Shown: one piece after another, positions 5,310 to 8,605 of the stretch | Numbering within the stretch: the first letter of the stretch is position 1 | How the letters are laid out: each line of letters begins with the position of its first letter | DNA from: Verrucomicrobiales bacterium | GTDB taxonomy: Bacteria; Verrucomicrobiota; Verrucomicrobiia; Verrucomicrobiales; DEV007 | Reading direction: 5' to 3' | Assembly: GCA_023253615.1 (NCBI GenBank) | Contig: JALRFZ010000466.1 | Coordinates: 1-8,605 of the forward strand | DNA length: 8,605 nucleotides | Program-made: the position numbers and the translations under genes | The notes under the pieces: generated by a model | Told to the model about the DNA's origin: nothing | The model's input: only the letters and a program-made list of their open reading frames with translations | Database searches by the model: none

Positions 5310-8300
5310 CTACGATACGCTCCGCAAACGCGACTTCACGATGGCGAGAAGCTCGTCGGCGCCATGGCTGCCCTTTTTCATCACGGCATCGACCCGGTCG
5401 CGGAGGAAGGCCTGTTCGGCCTCGGTCGGATCTTTTCCGCTCATGACGATGACCGGGATGGATCGGAGCTGTGGATCGCGGCGGAGATGCTGGAGGAATT
5501 CGAATCCGTCCATCTCCGGCATGATGAGATCGAGAACGATCGCGGCCGGCCGCGTCTTCGCGAGGGCGGCAAGCGCCTCGGCACCGTTGCGGGCGGTGGT
5601 GGCATGCCACCCGGCGGCTTCAAGGATGCGGCTCATGGAGTCGAGCGAGGCCTCCTCGTCATCGACCAGCAACAGGTTCCTCTGGGGGACCCGGTGGGTC
5701 ACCCGGTTGATGGCCCGGGCGAGCCGCTCGACGTCGATCGGCTTCACCAGGTAATCCTCGACTTCGAGGGTGAGGGCGTGCTCCTGCTCGGCCATGACCG
5801 AGACCATGATCACGGGGATGGCATTCGTGGCAGGGGATTCCTTCAGGAGCCGCAGCACCTCCCACCCATCCATGCCTCCGGGCATCACGACATCGAGGGT
5901 GATGGCATCGGGTTTGTGCAGCCGGGCCAGTTCCAGTCCGCCCGGGCCGTCGCCGGCGGTCAGGACGCGGTGGCCGTCTTTCTGCAACAGTCGAGTCAGG
6001 AGATCGCGGACACTCGCATCGTCGTCGATCACGAGAATGGTGCTGCCGCGCGGGAGGTCGTCGATCGAACCGTTGTCCTCGGGGAAACGGACAAGGGATT
6101 CCGCCGGCGGATCTTCCTCGCGGGGATCGTAGTGCGGCGAAACCGGCACGCGGGGGAGGAAAACGCTGAAGTGGGTGCCCTTGCCGAGTTCACTGACAAA
6201 TCCGATCCTGCCGCCCATCTGGGCGACGAGTTCGCGGCAGATGGACAGCCCCAGGCCGCTGCCGCCGGCGTTGTCCTTTTTGTTCGAGACAAAAGGCACG
6301 AAGGCCTTGGATTGCTCGGCCGGGCTCATGCCGCGGCCCGTGTCGGTGATGGTGAATTCGACCCAGGCGCCGCCGCTGATCTCCTGAGGACGGGCCGCGA
6401 GCTGGATGGAACCTTCGGCCGTGAACTTGCAGGCGTTGCCCAGAAGATTCCCGAGAATCTGGCGGAGACGGCGTTCATCCGCGACGAGGTCGCCGATGTC
6501 GGCGGGATAACCGGCGGAGAGGGTCACGGGTTTCATCCCGAGCGAGGGACGGTGGGTCGAGGCGAGTTCTTCGAGGAGCGGCGCGAGCTCGACCGTGTTC
6601 CGATGGAGGGTTTCGGCCCCCATGATGATCTTTTGATACTCGAGGATGTCGTTGACGAGATTCAACTCGCGCGCCGCGTGGTCGCGGATGCGCTGCACGT
6701 CCTTCTGCTGCATCTCGTCGAGTTTCGAGAGCTTCAGGGCCTCGACCTGCAGGAAGATCGCGTTGAGCGGTTGGCGGAGGTCGTGGCTGACTTTGGCGAC
6801 AAACGCGTCCTTCTCGTGGCTGAGACTCTTGAGTTTGTCGTTCGCCTTTTCGAGCTCGATGTTGGTGCGGCGCAGTTCGCGGGTGCGGTCGTTGACGCGT
6901 TGCTCGAGCTCCTCCTGGAAGGTGATGAGTTCCTCGAACAGGCGTTTCGAAGCCCGGGCGATGTCTCCGACCTCGTCGCGCCGGCGCAGGTCGAGACGCT
7001 GGGCGAGTCCGGCGACTTCGCGGAGGAGGCTTTCGCGCGGACTCTCGGTGATGCGTTGGGCGGTGACGGTCATCTCCTTGAGCGGACGGATGAAGCGCAT
7101 CGCGAAGAAGAAACCGACGAGCCCGAAGCCGCCCGCGACGAGCAGCGAGATGTATTGCACCGTCAGCATCTCGTATTCGATCGAGGAGGCGAGCTCGTCG
7201 TCGAGGACGGCGTAGTGGAGGATGTATTCGGATCGCTGCTCTCCCTCGCCGACGAGGAGCCGCACCGCCCACGAGTGGATCTCGTCGCACTCGACGAGGA
7301 TGCGCCAATCGACCTCGTCGAAATCGTTTCCAAAGTGCGTCTTGAGCCTCTCGACGACGCGACCGCGGATCTCGATGAGCTCTTCGCGGGTGTGGGCGAG
7401 GAGCCGGATCTCGCGCACGCCGGAGAGCATGCCGCCGATGCGGACCTTCCGGCCGAAATGGCCCTGGATATCCTCGAGAAAGAGTTCGAGCTCGTCTTCA
7501 TCGAGTGCGCCGAGGGCGGCCGACAAGCGTGGGCCGGGGATGCCTTCCTGGAAGTAGTAGGGACTCGCGAGGGCCTTGAAATCGGTGCGGAGGAGACGAT
7601 CGACCTTGGGCTCCTCGCGGATCTTGGATGGATCGACCGGCGGGGTGCGGCGTTTCGCGAGGGCCTCGACCAGTTTGGGATCGCGGCTGAGCTCGAGAAA
7701 AATCTCATCGTTGCCGCGCTCGGCGGGTTCCGTCTCGTCGTGGCGGACGAGCGGGTTGCCATCGCGGTCGAACATCGCGAAAAGATGCCGCGGGGATTCG
7801 GGCGAATGCAGCGTCATGAGGATGCGGACGTAGGCAGGAGCGGTCGCCGCGTCTCGATCGAGACGATCGATGGGAGCGACCGCCCAGATCACGGGTTCCC
7901 ATCGCTCCAGCGGATCGCCGGGGATGTCGGTGCGGGTGAGCTTCACGCGCTGGATCGGCGAGAAGTGCATGCGCGCTCCCGCCGCCGCGTCGGGACCGGG
8001 GAACCAGAGATCTTCGGTGGCGACGATGCCTTTCTCGTGGATTATCTTGGCGGAGGGGTTCGCCGGGCCGAGGGTGACGAGGTCGATGCGGAGGTGATTC
8101 TCCCAGTTCCTCCGACAGAGGGCGCGCGCGAGGGTCTTGAGTTCCTCCGGAGAACGCCCGCCTTCGACGCCGCGTTGGAATTCGGGGCTGAAGGCGATGT
8201 TGATGAGATCGTCGCGCAGCCCGTCGATTTCGTCGATGATGACCCAGCCACGCAGGGAGGCTTCGTCACCGAGATCGACCAGCTCGTGTTCGCGGAGCAC

Positions 8301-8468
8301 TTCGGCGGCACGATCCGTCAGCACCTTGGCGACGAGCAAGGCGGAGGCGGCCGTCGCCACGATCACCAGCAGCGCGACTCTTCCCTGGATTCCGAAAGAC
8401 ATGAACGATCCGGATTTTCGACGGATGATCGGTTCCATCCATTCAAAAAAATTCCGGGGTGTTTCCAT
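5310..8468 (-). CDS. Membrane hybrid sensor histidine kinase with two receiver domains
   Basis: This 1052-residue protein is an inner-membrane hybrid sensor kinase that autophosphorylates on histidine and relays phosphate to aspartates in its own receivers. A short basic N-terminus precedes TM1 (about 30-51). Residues 52-436 form a long, charged extracytoplasmic sensor region that I do not recognise. TM2 is at about 437-458, HAMP at 459-515, then a coiled coil to about 555. HisKA carries SHDLRQPLNAI with H562. HATPase_c shows the N box NLLGNACKF (N674, N678), DTGRGM (709-714) and GGSGLGLSICREL (735-747). Receiver 1 has DDD 815-817, D859, S890 and K909; receiver 2 has D936-D937, D980, S1010 and K1031 or K1032. 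Receiver 1 has one extra glycine in MPGGMDG. No Hpt or output domain is present. ATG 8468 has no good ribosome site; ATG 8438 or 8402 are alternatives. It ends at TAG 5312-5310. Its signal and partner are unknown. Confidence 0.93.
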   Translation of the reverse strand: METPRNFFEWMEPIIRRKSGSFMSFGIQGRVALLVIVATAASALLVAKVLTDRAAEVLREHELVDLGDEASLRGWVIIDEIDGLRDDLINIAFSPEFQRGVEGGRSPEELKTLARALCRRNWENHLRIDLVTLGPANPSAKIIHEKGIVATEDLWFPGPDAAAGARMHFSPIQRVKLTRTDIPGDPLERWEPVIWAVAPIDRLDRDAATAPAYVRILMTLHSPESPRHLFAMFDRDGNPLVRHDETEPAERGNDEIFLELSRDPKLVEALAKRRTPPVDPSKIREEPKVDRLLRTDFKALASPYYFQEGIPGPRLSAALGALDEDELELFLEDIQGHFGRKVRIGGMLSGVREIRLLAHTREELIEIRGRVVERLKTHFGNDFDEVDWRILVECDEIHSWAVRLLVGEGEQRSEYILHYAVLDDELASSIEYEMLTVQYISLLVAGGFGLVGFFFAMRFIRPLKEMTVTAQRITESPRESLLREVAGLAQRLDLRRRDEVGDIARASKRLFEELITFQEELEQRVNDRTRELRRTNIELEKANDKLKSLSHEKDAFVAKVSHDLRQPLNAIFLQVEALKLSKLDEMQQKDVQRIRDHAARELNLVNDILEYQKIIMGAETLHRNTVELAPLLEELASTHRPSLGMKPVTLSAGYPADIGDLVADERRLRQILGNLLGNACKFTAEGSIQLAARPQEISGGAWVEFTITDTGRGMSPAEQSKAFVPFVSNKKDNAGGSGLGLSICRELVAQMGGRIGFVSELGKGTHFSVFLPRVPVSPHYDPREEDPPAESLVRFPEDNGSIDDLPRGSTILVIDDDASVRDLLTRLLQKDGHRVLTAGDGPGGLELARLHKPDAITLDVVMPGGMDGWEVLRLLKESPATNAIPVIMVSVMAEQEHALTLEVEDYLVKPIDVERLARAINRVTHRVPQRNLLLVDDEEASLDSMSRILEAAGWHATTARNGAEALAALAKTRPAAIVLDLIMPEMDGFEFLQHLRRDPQLRSIPVIVMSGKDPTEAEQAFLRDRVDAVMKKGSHGADELLAIVKSRLRSVS

Positions 8469-8522
8469 CCCCGCGAAAAAGTCCGGATCCCGGAACCTCC
8501 GGTGGTACGCGCGGGGGGGCGG
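8469..8522 (-). promoter_or_regulatory. Leader between upstream gene and kinase
   Basis: This 54-bp spacer contains overlapping CCGGA/TCCGG inverted repeats (about 8482-8504) able to form alternative small hairpins. GGAGG on the minus strand (8500-8496) lies 27 nt before ATG 8468, too far for a usual ribosome site. No promoter elements are recognised. The spacer is in the same frame as both genes, with no extra stop besides TGA 8525. Confidence 0.25.
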
Positions 8523-8605
8523 TCAGAACCCGCTGCTGCGGGAATCCCGCATGAGGTCGGTCATCCCTTCCTGCAACTGGCGGTTTTTCTCCGCGGCCGT
8601 TGGGT
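8523..8605 (-). CDS. C-terminal tail of an upstream gene (5' end outside window)
   Basis: A minus-strand frame is open from the window edge to TGA 8525-8523 and gives 26 residues: PTAAEKNRQLQEGMTDLMRD then SRSSGF. The charged, glutamine-rich stretch looks like the helical end of a protein. Its stop lies 54 bp before the kinase ATG on the same strand, so the two genes are probably co-transcribed. It is too short to identify. That it is coding is supported by codon use (mostly G/C third positions) and sensible amino acids, not by homology. Confidence 0.55.
   Translation of the reverse strand, partial: PTAAEKNRQLQEGMTDLMRDSRSSGF

Noticed and set aside
5140..5754. A 204-codon plus-strand frame running from the AT-rich gap into the kinase 3' end
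   Set aside because: Most of it is antisense to the second receiver domain, and its product is serine/arginine-rich as expected of a shadow frame.
6475..7308. A 277-codon minus-strand frame inside the kinase gene, with other long ones nearby
   Set aside because: Arginine/proline-rich out-of-frame translation of GC-rich DNA; the kinase frame has all expected motifs.
8436..8460. A-run/T-run in the kinase N-terminal codons as a possible slippage site
   Set aside because: The reading frame is intact and no alternative product is evident; a single 7-base run alone is weak evidence.

Overview
The window is GC-rich bacterial DNA with dense genes, strong G/C preference at third codon positions, and few Shine-Dalgarno sequences at good spacing. 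The gene content (MoxR ATPase plus DUF58 protein, a small secreted protein of unknown family, and a very large membrane hybrid histidine kinase) would suit a PVC-group bacterium, for example a member of Verrucomicrobiota. That placement is an inference from style and gene content, because no phylogenetic marker is present.

Layout. Bases 2-637 (+) are the C-terminal two thirds of a MoxR-type AAA+ ATPase, cut by the window edge. It is followed 10 bp later by a DUF58 membrane protein (648-2060, +), the classic MoxR/DUF58 pair. An 11-bp stem-loop at 2067-2097 follows. Then come a small secreted protein (2157-2645, +) with an internal repeat and, tail to tail with abutting stop codons, a 161-residue protein with a probable C-terminal winged helix (2646-3131, -). 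This last gene diverges from an FRG-domain protein (3323-4078, +) across an AT-rich 191-bp gap that carries several copies of a GAGTTGA/ACTCAA-type motif. A queE gene (4085-4843, -) for 7-deazaguanine synthesis converges on the FRG gene. Upstream of queE lies a GC-rich 21-codon reading frame. Beyond that is a roughly 380-bp gap (4929-5309), AT-rich over most of its length and crowded with short palindromes, with one possible 58-residue ORF. The right third is one gene (5310-8468, -) for a 1052-residue sensor kinase with HAMP, HisKA, HATPase_c and two receiver domains. The last bases (8523-8605, -) are the tail of an upstream gene that probably shares an operon with the kinase.

How the parts work together. 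MoxR and DUF58 probably act as a chaperone and its membrane partner. QueE is a housekeeping step of queuosine (or another 7-deazaguanine) synthesis. The kinase senses an unknown signal through a long extracytoplasmic domain and relays phosphate through its receivers. The most accessory-looking part is the divergent pair of winged-helix-like protein and FRG protein with its motif-rich shared promoter region. It has the layout of an autoregulated stress, toxin or phage-defence module, but that role is inferred. No tRNA, rRNA, CRISPR array, transposase or integrase was seen.
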